From contig JAFULE010000185.1 in the NCBI GenBank assembly GCA_017483235.1, positions 1 through 12,098 on the forward strand: DNA of 12,098 nucleotides, in the 5' to 3' direction. Within the stretch, counting starts at the first letter, position 1. Each line of letters begins with the position of its first letter. The notes below the pieces were generated by a model. The model had not been told where the DNA came from. It worked only from the letters and a program-made list of their open reading frames with translations, and searched no databases. Source of the DNA: Faecalibacterium sp. GTDB taxonomy: Bacteria > Bacillota > Clostridia > Oscillospirales > Ruminococcaceae. Both the position numbers and the translations under genes were made by a program. Positions 1 to 6,975 of the stretch are shown in pieces.

Positions 1-333
1 GAATACGCTTCGGCTTCTCGTTTCTTCGCGGTTTGGGGCACTGCTGACGACAGCATTTCCGGCATCCCCGGTATTTCCGGCTACCATATCAAGGAACAGG
101 AAATGGTGCGCAACCTGTACACCGTTAAGGAAAACGGCAAGGTGTTCCCGATCGATATGGACATCGTGCTGCTGGATACCGAAGCGAAGAACAACTATAC
201 CGCAGGTGTAGCAAGCAAGGTGACCAATCTGGTCATCAGCTCGCAGAATATCGACGCCGACTGGGCTGCCTTTGTAAACGAGCAGCGGGTCATGTTCGAA
301 CCTGTTCTGGCTGATCTGAACGCAATGAACTAA
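1..333 (+). CDS. Sugar ABC transporter substrate-binding protein, C-terminal part
   Basis: The gene enters from the left edge and reads open in frame 1 from base 1, giving 110 residues before the TAA. Its end matches extracellular solute-binding proteins of the family 1 type (LplA/YtcQ-like oligosaccharide binding proteins). It has the run WGTADDSISGIPG and then a tail with DWAAFVNEQ and a final PVLADLN, which resembles the usual closing helices of these proteins. Such proteins are surface lipoproteins that deliver oligosaccharides to a permease pair. The signal peptide and ligand-binding core lie outside the window. It sits immediately upstream of the sugar-catabolic genes, so it probably supplies their substrate. 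The exact ligand cannot be told. Family assignment is fairly secure, but rests on the C-terminus only. Confidence 0.72.
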   Translation, partial: EYASASRFFAVWGTADDSISGIPGISGYHIKEQEMVRNLYTVKENGKVFPIDMDIVLLDTEAKNNYTAGVASKVTNLVISSQNIDADWAAFVNEQRVMFEPVLADLNAMN

Positions 334-346
334 AGCAAACCGGCCG

Positions 347-410
347 GGGTTCCATCGCGGCAATGGGCAACACAGCCCACACAAAGGCTGGGCCTTGCCC
401 GGTGGAACCC
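347..410 (+). other. Long intercistronic stem-loop
   Basis: Downstream of the binding-protein gene the RNA can fold into a nested hairpin. gggttcca (347-354) pairs with tggaaccc (403-410), gggcaa (365-370) with ttgccc (395-400), and cagcc (373-377) with ggctg (386-390). There is an internal loop on the left arm. No T-run follows, so it is not a standard rho-independent terminator. In ABC transporter operons, such a structure after the binding-protein gene often stabilises the upstream message or lowers downstream expression. That role is inferred here. Confidence 0.5.
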
Positions 411-454
411 TGCACGTATGCCGCAAAACAGCAAACGGATAGGATTGAATACAG

Positions 455-1057
455 ATGGAACAGTATGATGTGATTTTGCTGCTGGGGCATCGTTTATACG
501 ATGACGGCACCCCGTGCATGAACACTCTTGCGCGGGTGCGGCTGGCAGCCGATTTGTGGAAACAGGGCATTGCGCCGGTTATTGTGTCCTGCGGGTATAA
601 GGGCTATAATAATGAAAACCACAATACTACGCAGGCTGATGTAATGGCCGATTTGCTGGTGCAGCTTGGTGTACCGAACGAATGCATTATTCGCGAAACG
701 ACCTCCCGCACCACATGGGAAAATCTGCGCAATGCCAAAAAGCTGCTGCAAAAAGAGCATTTTACTGCCGCAGTGGCTACCGCCGATGCCCAGATGCCCC
801 GGGCGCTTTACATGTGCAAACGGCAGGGGATCAAAGCGGTTGGGTATGAGGCAAAGCTGCCCCATGACAAATACTGGCGGGCACGCAATCGGCTGGAGCG
901 GCTGTTCCTGTTCGAAAACTATGTGGGATGGAGCGGTAATCGCCAGCCCAAATGGTTTTTGCCCATCCGGGAACGACTGATGAAGCGGGACAAGCGCCTT
1001 TCCAACGAGATTTACGAAACGTACAACGCGGCCCTTGCCAAAAAGAAAAAGAGATAA
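455..1057 (+). CDS. DUF218/YdcF-like family protein
   Basis: This 200-residue soluble protein belongs to the DUF218 (YdcF/SanA-like) family. Typical marks are the N-terminal strand and turn VILLLGHRL (residues 7-14), the second strand ending in VSCGYKG (44-50), and the conserved segment with Glu81 followed by TTSRTTWENLRN (82-93), equivalent to the family's E-x-x-S-x-N-T-x-E-N motif. No membrane helix precedes the domain, unlike in SanA and other anchored members, so it should be cytoplasmic. The C-terminus is strongly basic (AKKKKR). The start is ATG 455 with a weak AGGA-type site (about 441-444). It is followed 39 bases later by the HAD gene. The biochemical role of this family is poorly defined, although a nucleotide-binding fold is known for YdcF. 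Family assignment is confident, function is not. Confidence 0.75.
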   Translation: MEQYDVILLLGHRLYDDGTPCMNTLARVRLAADLWKQGIAPVIVSCGYKGYNNENHNTTQADVMADLLVQLGVPNECIIRETTSRTTWENLRNAKKLLQKEHFTAAVATADAQMPRALYMCKRQGIKAVGYEAKLPHDKYWRARNRLERLFLFENYVGWSGNRQPKWFLPIRERLMKRDKRLSNEIYETYNAALAKKKKR

Positions 1058-1096
1058 GGCAACACAGTATGCCTTACCCAAAGGAGAACACCGAAA

Positions 1097-1711
1097 ATGT
1101 ACGATTTTCTGATTTACGATTTCGATGGTACCCTTTCGGATACCTATCCCATTTTTACCGAGGCCTTCCTCAAGCTGATGCGGCGGTACGATATCCCGCA
1201 GGACTATGACACTGTCTATGGACTGCTCAAGCAGTCCATCGGTGCAGGCCTCAAGCATTATGATTTTCCCATTTCCAAACAGCAGGCGCGGCTGGAGTTC
1301 GAAGCCATCTACGAGCCCCTTGCCATCGAAAAGCAGCAGCTGTTTCCTCAGGCACAGGGGATTCTTCGCTTTGGCATGGAACAAGGCAAAAAGAACTTTG
1401 TCTACACCCATTCCGGGCTTTGGGTCTACCCGTTGATGGAGCGCATGGGCATCCGGGACTGCTTCGATTTTGTGCTGGACTCTACTTACGACTTCCCTCG
1501 CAAGCCGGCGCCGGACGCATTGAATTATCTGATCGAGAAATGCGGTGTCGACCGCAGCCGTGCGCTGATGATCGGCGATCGTGATCTGGATATCGACGTG
1601 GCCCACAATGCGGGTATTGCCGCCTGCCTGTATGACGAGGAAAATTTCTTCCCCGATGTTCAGGCAGAATACCGCATCACCTCGCTTGACCAGCTCAAAC
1701 AGATCATTTGA
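1097..1711 (+). CDS. HAD-superfamily hydrolase (phosphoglycolate phosphatase-like)
   Basis: This 204-residue HAD phosphatase carries all four motifs. Motif I is DFDGT, with nucleophile Asp8 and acid/base Asp10. Motif II is FVYTHSG with Thr104. Motif III is Lys136 in RKPAPD. Motif IV is MIGDRDLDI with Asp161 and Asp165. An alpha-helical C1 cap lies between motifs I and II (about residues 16-80), as in the Gph/PGMB/HisB-like group that acts on small phosphorylated metabolites. AAAGGAG (1080-1086) lies 10 bases before ATG 1097. The gene is followed 21 bases later by the metallo-hydrolase, so the two are likely co-transcribed. Its place in a carbohydrate locus suggests a sugar-phosphate or sugar-acid-phosphate substrate, for example a 2-keto-3-deoxy acid phosphate, but the sequence does not fix this. 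Beta-phosphoglucomutase is the main alternative. Confidence 0.85.
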   Translation: MYDFLIYDFDGTLSDTYPIFTEAFLKLMRRYDIPQDYDTVYGLLKQSIGAGLKHYDFPISKQQARLEFEAIYEPLAIEKQQLFPQAQGILRFGMEQGKKNFVYTHSGLWVYPLMERMGIRDCFDFVLDSTYDFPRKPAPDALNYLIEKCGVDRSRALMIGDRDLDIDVAHNAGIAACLYDEENFFPDVQAEYRITSLDQLKQII

Positions 1712-1732
1712 CGCGGGCAGGGGAGATAAGCG

Positions 1733-2407
1733 ATGAAAATTACATGGCTGGGTCAAGCCGGCCTGCTGCTGGAAAGCAAAGGGGTCAGGGTCATCATCGA
1801 CCCCTACCTTTCGGACAGTGTGGCCGCAGTTAACCCCAACAACTACCGCCGTGTGCCGGTGGACGAGCGATTTCTGCAGATCCGACCGGATGTGATTGTG
1901 TGTACGCACAACCATCTGGATCACACCGATCCCGAGACCCTGCGCCATTACCTTGACCGGGATGGCGGCATCACAGTGCTGGCGCCGCAGGCGGCATGGC
2001 AGATGGTGCGCCAGTTTGGCCACGACCACAATTACGTGCAGTTCAACCGGCATACCCGGTGGACCCACCGACATATTCGATTTACTGCCGTAAAAGCCGA
2101 ACATTCCGACCCGCATCCCATCGGTGTGCTGGTGGAAGTGGATGGCAAGGTGTTGTACATTACAGGCGATACGCTGTATAATACCGATATTTTTGCCGAT
2201 CTGCCTGCCCGGATCGACGCGGTGTTTCTGCCGGTGAACGGTGCGGGCAACAACATGAACATGGCCGACGCAAAAGCGTTTTGCGAGCACATTGCCCCCG
2301 GCAGGGCAGTGCCGCTGCATTGCGGTCTGTTCGACAGCATTGATATGAATGAATATGACTACGAACCCAAAACGGTTCCGCTGATTTACGAGGAGATCAA
2401 GCTATGA
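1733..2407 (+). CDS. UlaG-like metallo-beta-lactamase-fold hydrolase
   Basis: This 224-residue MBL-fold hydrolase has a complete di-metal site: His59, His61, Asp63 and His64 in THNHLDH, His124 in AEHSDPHPIG, Asp146 in ITGDT, and His196 in PLHCGLFD. The opening KITWLGQAGLLLES and the strand IIDPYLSD are typical of the UlaG/YtkL branch, which includes L-ascorbate-6-phosphate lactonase. The start is ATG 1733 with GGGAG at 1721-1725. Its stop overlaps the next start as ATGA (2404-2407), which implies translational coupling with the dehydratase. Given an oxidoreductase and a sugar-acid dehydratase alongside, a lactonase that opens an aldonolactone is an attractive role. That is inference, since UlaG-like proteins also include enzymes with other or unknown substrates. 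Confidence 0.85.
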   Translation: MKITWLGQAGLLLESKGVRVIIDPYLSDSVAAVNPNNYRRVPVDERFLQIRPDVIVCTHNHLDHTDPETLRHYLDRDGGITVLAPQAAWQMVRQFGHDHNYVQFNRHTRWTHRHIRFTAVKAEHSDPHPIGVLVEVDGKVLYITGDTLYNTDIFADLPARIDAVFLPVNGAGNNMNMADAKAFCEHIAPGRAVPLHCGLFDSIDMNEYDYEPKTVPLIYEEIKL

Positions 2408-3564
2408 AAGTAACCGATATCAAAACCTTTGTGGTGGATTGCTTTCGCACCAACTGGGTATTTGTAAAGGTATATACCGACGAAGGCGTTGACGGCGTGG
2501 GCGAAGCCACCCTCGAATACAAGGAAAAGGCACTGCTTGGCGCAGTGGAGCACATCAAGGAGTACCTGGTGGGCCAGAACCCGCTGGACATCGAAAAACA
2601 CTGGCATGCCATCTACCGCGATGCTTACTGGCGCGGCGGTCCGGTGCTGATGAGCGCACTGTCGGCCGTGGAAATGGCCCTGTGGGATATTCTGGGCAAA
2701 CATCTGAATGTTCCGGTCAGCCAGCTGCTGGGCGGTCGCGTCAATGACAAGGTGCGTATCTATGTCAACGCATGGTTTGCCGGTGCCCGCGAACCCGAAG
2801 AATTTGCCGAAAAGGCCCGCATTGCTGTGCAGCGTGGTGTTACCGCCATGAAGTGGGATCCCTTCGGTAAAAGCTATCTGAATATCTCCAACGCCGATTT
2901 GGATAAGGCACTGCGCAATGTGGCGGCTGTGCGTGAGGCGGTAGGGGATAAGGTAGACCTGCTGATCGAAGGCCACGGCCGCTTCAATCTGCCCACCGCG
3001 ATCAAGATTGCCAAAGAGCTGGAGCAGTTCAAGCCGATGTTCTTTGAAGAGCCGATTCCTCCCGATAATCTCGAGGTGCTGAAGGCAGTGCGAGACAAAT
3101 CGCCCGTTGCCATTTCGGCCGGCGAGCGGCTGTATACCCGCTGGGACTACCGCAAGCTGTTCGATCTGGGGGCAGCCGATTACATTCAGCCGGATATTTC
3201 CCACGCGGGCGGCATTATGGAGCTGAAAAAGATTGCAGCCGAAGCCGAAAGTCGGTACATTCCTTTTGCACCCCACAATCCTTCCGGCCCGGTGGCCAAT
3301 GCTGCAACGCTGCAGCTGGCGGCAACCTGCCCCAACTTCGAAATTCTCGAAATCATGTATTCCGACGTGGTGTGGCGTGCTGATGTGACCAACGAAGAGC
3401 TGGAATACAAGGATGGCTATATCACCATTCCCTCCAAGCCCGGCCTTGGCATCGAAATCGACGAGGAAGCCTGTCTGGCTCATCCCTATAAGCCCCACAC
3501 CCTGCGCCATTACACCGGTGCATTGACCGATGTGCGGCCTGCCGAAACCAAATTCTATTATTAA
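2404..3564 (+). CDS. Mandelate racemase/muconate lactonizing family dehydratase, D-galactonate dehydratase-like
   Basis: This 386-residue enolase-superfamily enzyme closely follows D-galactonate dehydratase (DgoD). It has an N-terminal capping domain (about 1-115) and then a modified TIM barrel. Predicted metal ligands are Glu189 (IEGHGRF), Glu215 (FFEEP) and Glu241 (AGERLYTRW). Catalytic candidates are His191 and His291 (APHNPSGP), with Asp264 in QPDISHAGG. As I recall E. coli DgoD (Asp183, His185, Glu209, Glu235, His285), every position is offset by exactly six, but the first ligand is Glu instead of Asp. The expected reaction is Mg-dependent loss of water from an aldonate, giving a 2-keto-3-deoxyaldonate. 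The start overlaps the preceding stop, so it is coupled to the MBL hydrolase. The precise sugar acid is unknown. Subfamily confidence is good, substrate confidence is low. Confidence 0.85.
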   Translation: MKVTDIKTFVVDCFRTNWVFVKVYTDEGVDGVGEATLEYKEKALLGAVEHIKEYLVGQNPLDIEKHWHAIYRDAYWRGGPVLMSALSAVEMALWDILGKHLNVPVSQLLGGRVNDKVRIYVNAWFAGAREPEEFAEKARIAVQRGVTAMKWDPFGKSYLNISNADLDKALRNVAAVREAVGDKVDLLIEGHGRFNLPTAIKIAKELEQFKPMFFEEPIPPDNLEVLKAVRDKSPVAISAGERLYTRWDYRKLFDLGAADYIQPDISHAGGIMELKKIAAEAESRYIPFAPHNPSGPVANAATLQLAATCPNFEILEIMYSDVVWRADVTNEELEYKDGYITIPSKPGLGIEIDEEACLAHPYKPHTLRHYTGALTDVRPAETKFYY

Positions 3565-3576
3565 GGGGTGTACGCC

Positions 3577-4359
3577 ATGAGAAAAACGGTTCTGATCACC
3601 GGTGCCTGCATCAACACCGGCGTTGACATCGTGGAAAAATTTGCCGCCGAAGGCTATGATGTGGTGTTCACCGGCCGCAGTGCCGACAGTGTTGCCGCTG
3701 CTGAAAACCGCTACCGGGAAAAATTTTCTCAAGTGGCCATCAAGGGCTATGTTCTTCGCTCGCTGACTGAGGACGGTCTGGCCAACGAGCAGGGGGTAAA
3801 GGATCTGTTTGACACGCTGGACAGTGAGGGCGTTTTTGTTGGTACATTGGTGCTGAACGCCGCGGACCAGGGGCTGAACATGAAGATCTTCGAAAACCCG
3901 CTCAGTGATTTCACCAATGTGCTGAACACCAATGTGGTCTGGAACTACTGTCTGTGCGAGCAGTCAGCCCAGCGTATGAAGCAGCATGGTGAGGGCAGTA
4001 TCGTGTTCGTCAACTCCAACACGGCCTACCGTGCCATCCCGGACCGCATCGCTTATGTCACCTCCAAGGGGGCACAGCTGGGTATGATGCGAGCCCTGAC
4101 CTTGGATCTTGGTAAATACGGTATCCGGGTCAATGCGGTGCTGCCCGGTATGATCCGCACCGATCGGTGGGAGAAGAACCCCGCGTTCTACGCCAAGGTA
4201 CCCTCCCGCTTTACCCCCATCGGCGATGTTGCTACTGGCGCAGATGTTGCAGATGCGGTATACTATTTTGCGGCACATGCCCGCAATACCACCGGTGCTG
4301 AGCTGGTGGTAGACGGCGGCAATACCATTCAGCTGTATCCCATCATTCCCGAAGAATAA
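3577..4359 (+). CDS. Short-chain dehydrogenase/reductase (SDR)
   Basis: This 260-residue classical SDR has the cofactor loop TGACINTG (8-15), the LNAAD motif (93-97), Asn119, and a catalytic triad of Ser147, Tyr160 and Lys164 (YVTSK). The IRVNAVLPGMIRT segment (183-195) and the ending VVDGGNTIQLYP are typical of FabG-like members. Asn in place of the third Gly of TGxxxGxG is a known SDR variant. I chose ATG 3577 because AAGGGG (3563-3568) sits about 8 bases upstream. The in-frame GTG at 3568 overlaps that site and is unlikely. It lies 12 bases after the dehydratase, so it belongs to the same operon. It may oxidise a free sugar to its lactone or reduce a keto-acid product. FabG itself is an unlikely role in this context. 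Confidence 0.87.
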   Translation: MRKTVLITGACINTGVDIVEKFAAEGYDVVFTGRSADSVAAAENRYREKFSQVAIKGYVLRSLTEDGLANEQGVKDLFDTLDSEGVFVGTLVLNAADQGLNMKIFENPLSDFTNVLNTNVVWNYCLCEQSAQRMKQHGEGSIVFVNSNTAYRAIPDRIAYVTSKGAQLGMMRALTLDLGKYGIRVNAVLPGMIRTDRWEKNPAFYAKVPSRFTPIGDVATGADVADAVYYFAAHARNTTGAELVVDGGNTIQLYPIIPEE

Positions 4360-4367
4360 ACGAAACC

Positions 4368-4392
4368 AGGGTGGCTGCAATGCAGCCGCCCT
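4368..4392 (+). other. Intercistronic hairpin before the GH31 gene
   Basis: An 11-bp stem with one G-U pair forms from agggtggctgc (4368-4378) and gcagccgccct (4382-4392) around a 3-base loop. Only three T residues are nearby (4392-4394), so it would be a weak terminator at most. More likely it is an RNA-processing or attenuation element that sets the level of GH31 relative to the upstream genes. It begins 9 bases after the SDR stop and ends 10 bases before the GH31 ribosome binding site. Confidence 0.5.
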
Positions 4393-4416
4393 TTGGTGCA
4401 TAAGGAGCATTGCAAG

Positions 4417-6900
4417 ATGAAAGATCCCAAACGGTTTGTGTACAAAACAAGGCCGCAGGCCCTGCAGCAGAATATAATTTCTGGCAAGGAATATCGCTTT
4501 ACAGTGCTGACGCCCTGTTTGATCCGTATGGAATACAGCCCCAGCAGCCAGTTTGAGGATCGGGCCAGTCAAAGTGTGTTTTTCCGCGATTTTCCTGAAA
4601 ATGCCTTTGAAGTGCAGCGCCAGAACGACACCCTGACCATCGAAACCGGTAACCTCCTGCTGACCTATCGGGAAAATCTGCCCTTTGCGGAAGATACCCT
4701 GTGTGTTCGCCTGAAAACCGAACCGGCTTCGACATGGCATTTTGGCGAAGAGTTTGAGGATCTGGGCGGCACGGTCAAAACGCTGGATGATGTAAATGGT
4801 GCTACTGCGTTGGAACGCGGCGTCTGCTCCTGCGGCGGCTTTTCGGTGCTGGACGACAGCCACACCATGTTGCTGAATGAAGATGGCTGGGTAGAGGTGC
4901 GCCGCCCGCAAACGGTGGACTGTTACTTCTTCGGCTACGGATACCGTTATCCGGATGCGGTCAAGGATTTTTACCGTCTGACCGGTGTACCGCCCATGCT
5001 GCCCGCCTACGCCCTTGGCAACTGGTGGAGCCGGTATCACAAGTACACACAAGAAGAATACCAGCAGCTGATCGAGCGCTTCAAACAGGAGGATATCCCG
5101 TTTTCGGTCAGTGTCATTGACATGGACTGGCACATAGTAGATATTCCGGAAGATCTGCAGGAAAAGGATGCCCCGCAAAATGGCTTTTATAATCTGAGCA
5201 ACGGCTGGACCGGCTACACATGGAATAAAGAACTATTCTCCGACCATCGTGCCTTCCTGCAATACTTAAAGCAGAATCATCTGCACACCTCGCTCAATCT
5301 GCATCCCCATGCCGGCGTGCGCTGCCACGAGGAGATGTATCCCCAGATGGCCGAAAGCTGCGGTATCGACCCACAAAGCGGCGCGCCGGTGCGGCTGGAT
5401 ATCCTTTCACCGGACTTCATGGAACGTTATTTTGATATTCTGCACCACCCGTACGAAGAAGACGGCGTGGACTTCTGGTGGATGGATTGGCAGCAGGGCA
5501 CTTCCTATTGGTGGATCCACGAGCCAAATCGGGACGGCAAACTGCAGGACGAAAGGGAAGTGCTGGATCCGCTGTGGATGCTGAACCATCTGCACATCGC
5601 GGATATTCAGCGCAGCGGTAAGCGCCCGATGTTCTTTTCCCGGTACGCCGGCCCGGGCAGCCAGCGGTATCCGGTGGGCTTTTCCGGCGATACTTATGTC
5701 ACCTGGGCTTCGCTGGACTTTCAGCCCTATTTCACTGCAACCGCCTCCAACATCGGCTATGGCTGGTGGAGCCATGATATCGGTGGGCATATGGGTGGCT
5801 ATCGGGATGACGAATTGGCTGTGCGCTGGCTGCAGTTCGGCGTTTTCTCGCCCATCAACCGGCTGCACAGCTCCAACACCGATTTTATCCGCAAAGAGCC
5901 GTGGTGTTTTGAAGAAAAGACCGAGCGAATCATGAAGGATTGGCTGCGCTTGCGGCATCGGTTGTTCCCGTATCTTTACACCATGAACTACCGCAATCAT
6001 ACCGAGCTGGAGCCGCTGCTGCAGCCGATGTATTACGCTTATCCCAAACATGCGGCAGCCTACGAAGCAAAAAATCAGTATATGTTCGGCACCGAGCTGA
6101 TGGTTGCTCCCATCACCCAGCCGAATAATGCCATTACACAGAAGGGCAGCACCATGGTGTGGCTGCCCAGAGGCGACTGGTTTGATCTGTTCAGCGGCCT
6201 GCACTACACAAGCAAGAAAGGCCGCACGTTGTCCATCCACCGCGCGATCGGTGAATATCCGGTGTTCGCAAAAGCCGGTGCCATTGTGCCGCTGCAGCAG
6301 CAGTACCTGTTACAGCCGGGCAGCGATCTGGAAGTTCTTGTCTTCCCGGGGGCGGATAACCGCTTTGTGCTTTATGAAGACGCTGGCGACGGCAGCGAAT
6401 TTGAAACGGGCGAATATGTGCAGACCGAAATGACCCTGCAGTGGGGCAAGGCGCCGGTGTTTACGGTTAAGCCGGCCTGCGGTGCGGTTTCGCTGCTGCC
6501 CGAAAAACGAAGCTATCGATTTGTACTGCGCGGCTTCAGCCCGCAGGTGCAGATCGCCGCACTGGTGAACGGCAAACCCTGCGAAGCCGAAACTACTTAT
6601 GACGAAAAGACCCATTCGCTGGTGCTTCGCATGTCTGCAGCCCCTGCCGATGAGATCAAACTGCTGCTGACCGGTGAAAAACTGATCACCGACAACGGCG
6701 AAGTAAGCCGGCGCTGCTCTGATCTGCTGCAGAAGATGCGATTGGACGTGGAGACCAAGGTGCAGGTGATGAAGGTGGTAAACAGCACCAAATTGACCAA
6801 TGTGGAAAAGCTGCGCAAGCTGAATTTCAAGGTTGTGAAAAGTGCCGAGCATCAGGCTGTGATGGAAGCACTGCTGGAGCAGCTCAACTTGACCGAATGA
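4417..6900 (+). CDS. Glycoside hydrolase family 31 alpha-glycosidase
   Basis: This 827-residue cytoplasmic GH31 enzyme has no signal peptide. An N-terminal beta-sandwich (about 1-185) is followed by the catalytic barrel from about 196 (ALGNWWSRYHKYT). The barrel has the subsite aspartates in VIDMDWH (Asp235, Asp237) and the candidate nucleophile Asp357 in FWWMDWQQG. It also has the candidate acid/base Asp425 in RYPVGFSGDTY, and WWSHDIGGH (450-458). A C-terminal beta domain follows to about 755, then a helical, Lys/Glu/Leu-rich tail of roughly 70 residues. I chose ATG 4417, with AAGGAG (4402-4407) 9 bases upstream, over the in-frame TTG/GTG at 4393/4396. GH31 enzymes cleave non-reducing alpha-linked glucose, xylose or related residues with retention. 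The MDWQQG nucleophile motif differs from the common W-x-D-M-N-E, so the substrate may not be plain maltose. It probably acts on oligosaccharides brought in by the ABC system. Confidence 0.92.
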   Translation: MKDPKRFVYKTRPQALQQNIISGKEYRFTVLTPCLIRMEYSPSSQFEDRASQSVFFRDFPENAFEVQRQNDTLTIETGNLLLTYRENLPFAEDTLCVRLKTEPASTWHFGEEFEDLGGTVKTLDDVNGATALERGVCSCGGFSVLDDSHTMLLNEDGWVEVRRPQTVDCYFFGYGYRYPDAVKDFYRLTGVPPMLPAYALGNWWSRYHKYTQEEYQQLIERFKQEDIPFSVSVIDMDWHIVDIPEDLQEKDAPQNGFYNLSNGWTGYTWNKELFSDHRAFLQYLKQNHLHTSLNLHPHAGVRCHEEMYPQMAESCGIDPQSGAPVRLDILSPDFMERYFDILHHPYEEDGVDFWWMDWQQGTSYWWIHEPNRDGKLQDEREVLDPLWMLNHLHIADIQRSGKRPMFFSRYAGPGSQRYPVGFSGDTYVTWASLDFQPYFTATASNIGYGWWSHDIGGHMGGYRDDELAVRWLQFGVFSPINRLHSSNTDFIRKEPWCFEEKTERIMKDWLRLRHRLFPYLYTMNYRNHTELEPLLQPMYYAYPKHAAAYEAKNQYMFGTELMVAPITQPNNAITQKGSTMVWLPRGDWFDLFSGLHYTSKKGRTLSIHRAIGEYPVFAKAGAIVPLQQQYLLQPGSDLEVLVFPGADNRFVLYEDAGDGSEFETGEYVQTEMTLQWGKAPVFTVKPACGAVSLLPEKRSYRFVLRGFSPQVQIAALVNGKPCEAETTYDEKTHSLVLRMSAAPADEIKLLLTGEKLITDNGEVSRRCSDLLQKMRLDVETKVQVMKVVNSTKLTNVEKLRKLNFKVVKSAEHQAVMEALLEQLNLTE

Positions 6901-6917
6901 GCCGGCTGTGCTAAGTT
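6889..6917 (+). promoter_or_regulatory. Weak candidate promoter for the orphan lipoprotein gene
   Basis: TTGACC (6889-6894) overlaps the GH31 stop region and is followed after 17 bases by TAAGTT (6912-6917), with a TG one base upstream (6909-6910) as in extended -10 elements. The -35 is good and the -10 is poor. It could give separate expression of the lipoprotein gene, but read-through from GH31 is equally possible. Confidence 0.25.
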
Positions 6918-6932
6918 GTAATACATCAAACC

Positions 6933-6956
6933 GTGCGCTGCATTCGGTGCGCTGCA
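6933..6956 (+). repeat. Short direct repeat gtgcgctgca x2
   Basis: The 10-base word gtgcgctgca occurs at 6933-6942 and again at 6947-6956, giving a 14-base period in the leader just before the lipoprotein's ribosome binding site. It may be a replication-slippage duplication or a paired binding site. No function can be read from it. Confidence 0.5.
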
Positions 6957-6975
6957 AAAACAGGGGAGATGGATT

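Noticed and set aside
347..410. Rho-independent terminator after the binding-protein gene
   Set aside because: The hairpin is not followed by a T-run, so I describe it only as a stem-loop.
494..2320. Long open frame of about 600 codons on the - strand across three + strand genes
   Set aside because: The + strand genes here have clear motifs and ribosome binding sites. The antisense translation is low-complexity in character, rich in His, Gln and Gly, and matches no family I know. GC-rich third positions create such frames.
3568..3576. GTG start for the SDR gene
   Set aside because: The GTG overlaps the Shine-Dalgarno-like AAGGGG that properly serves ATG 3577. The extra residues MYA are not typical of SDR starts.
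2386..3732. Antisense open frame over the dehydratase gene
   Set aside because: It is the mirror of a strongly conserved enolase-superfamily gene, with no motif or ribosome binding site of its own.
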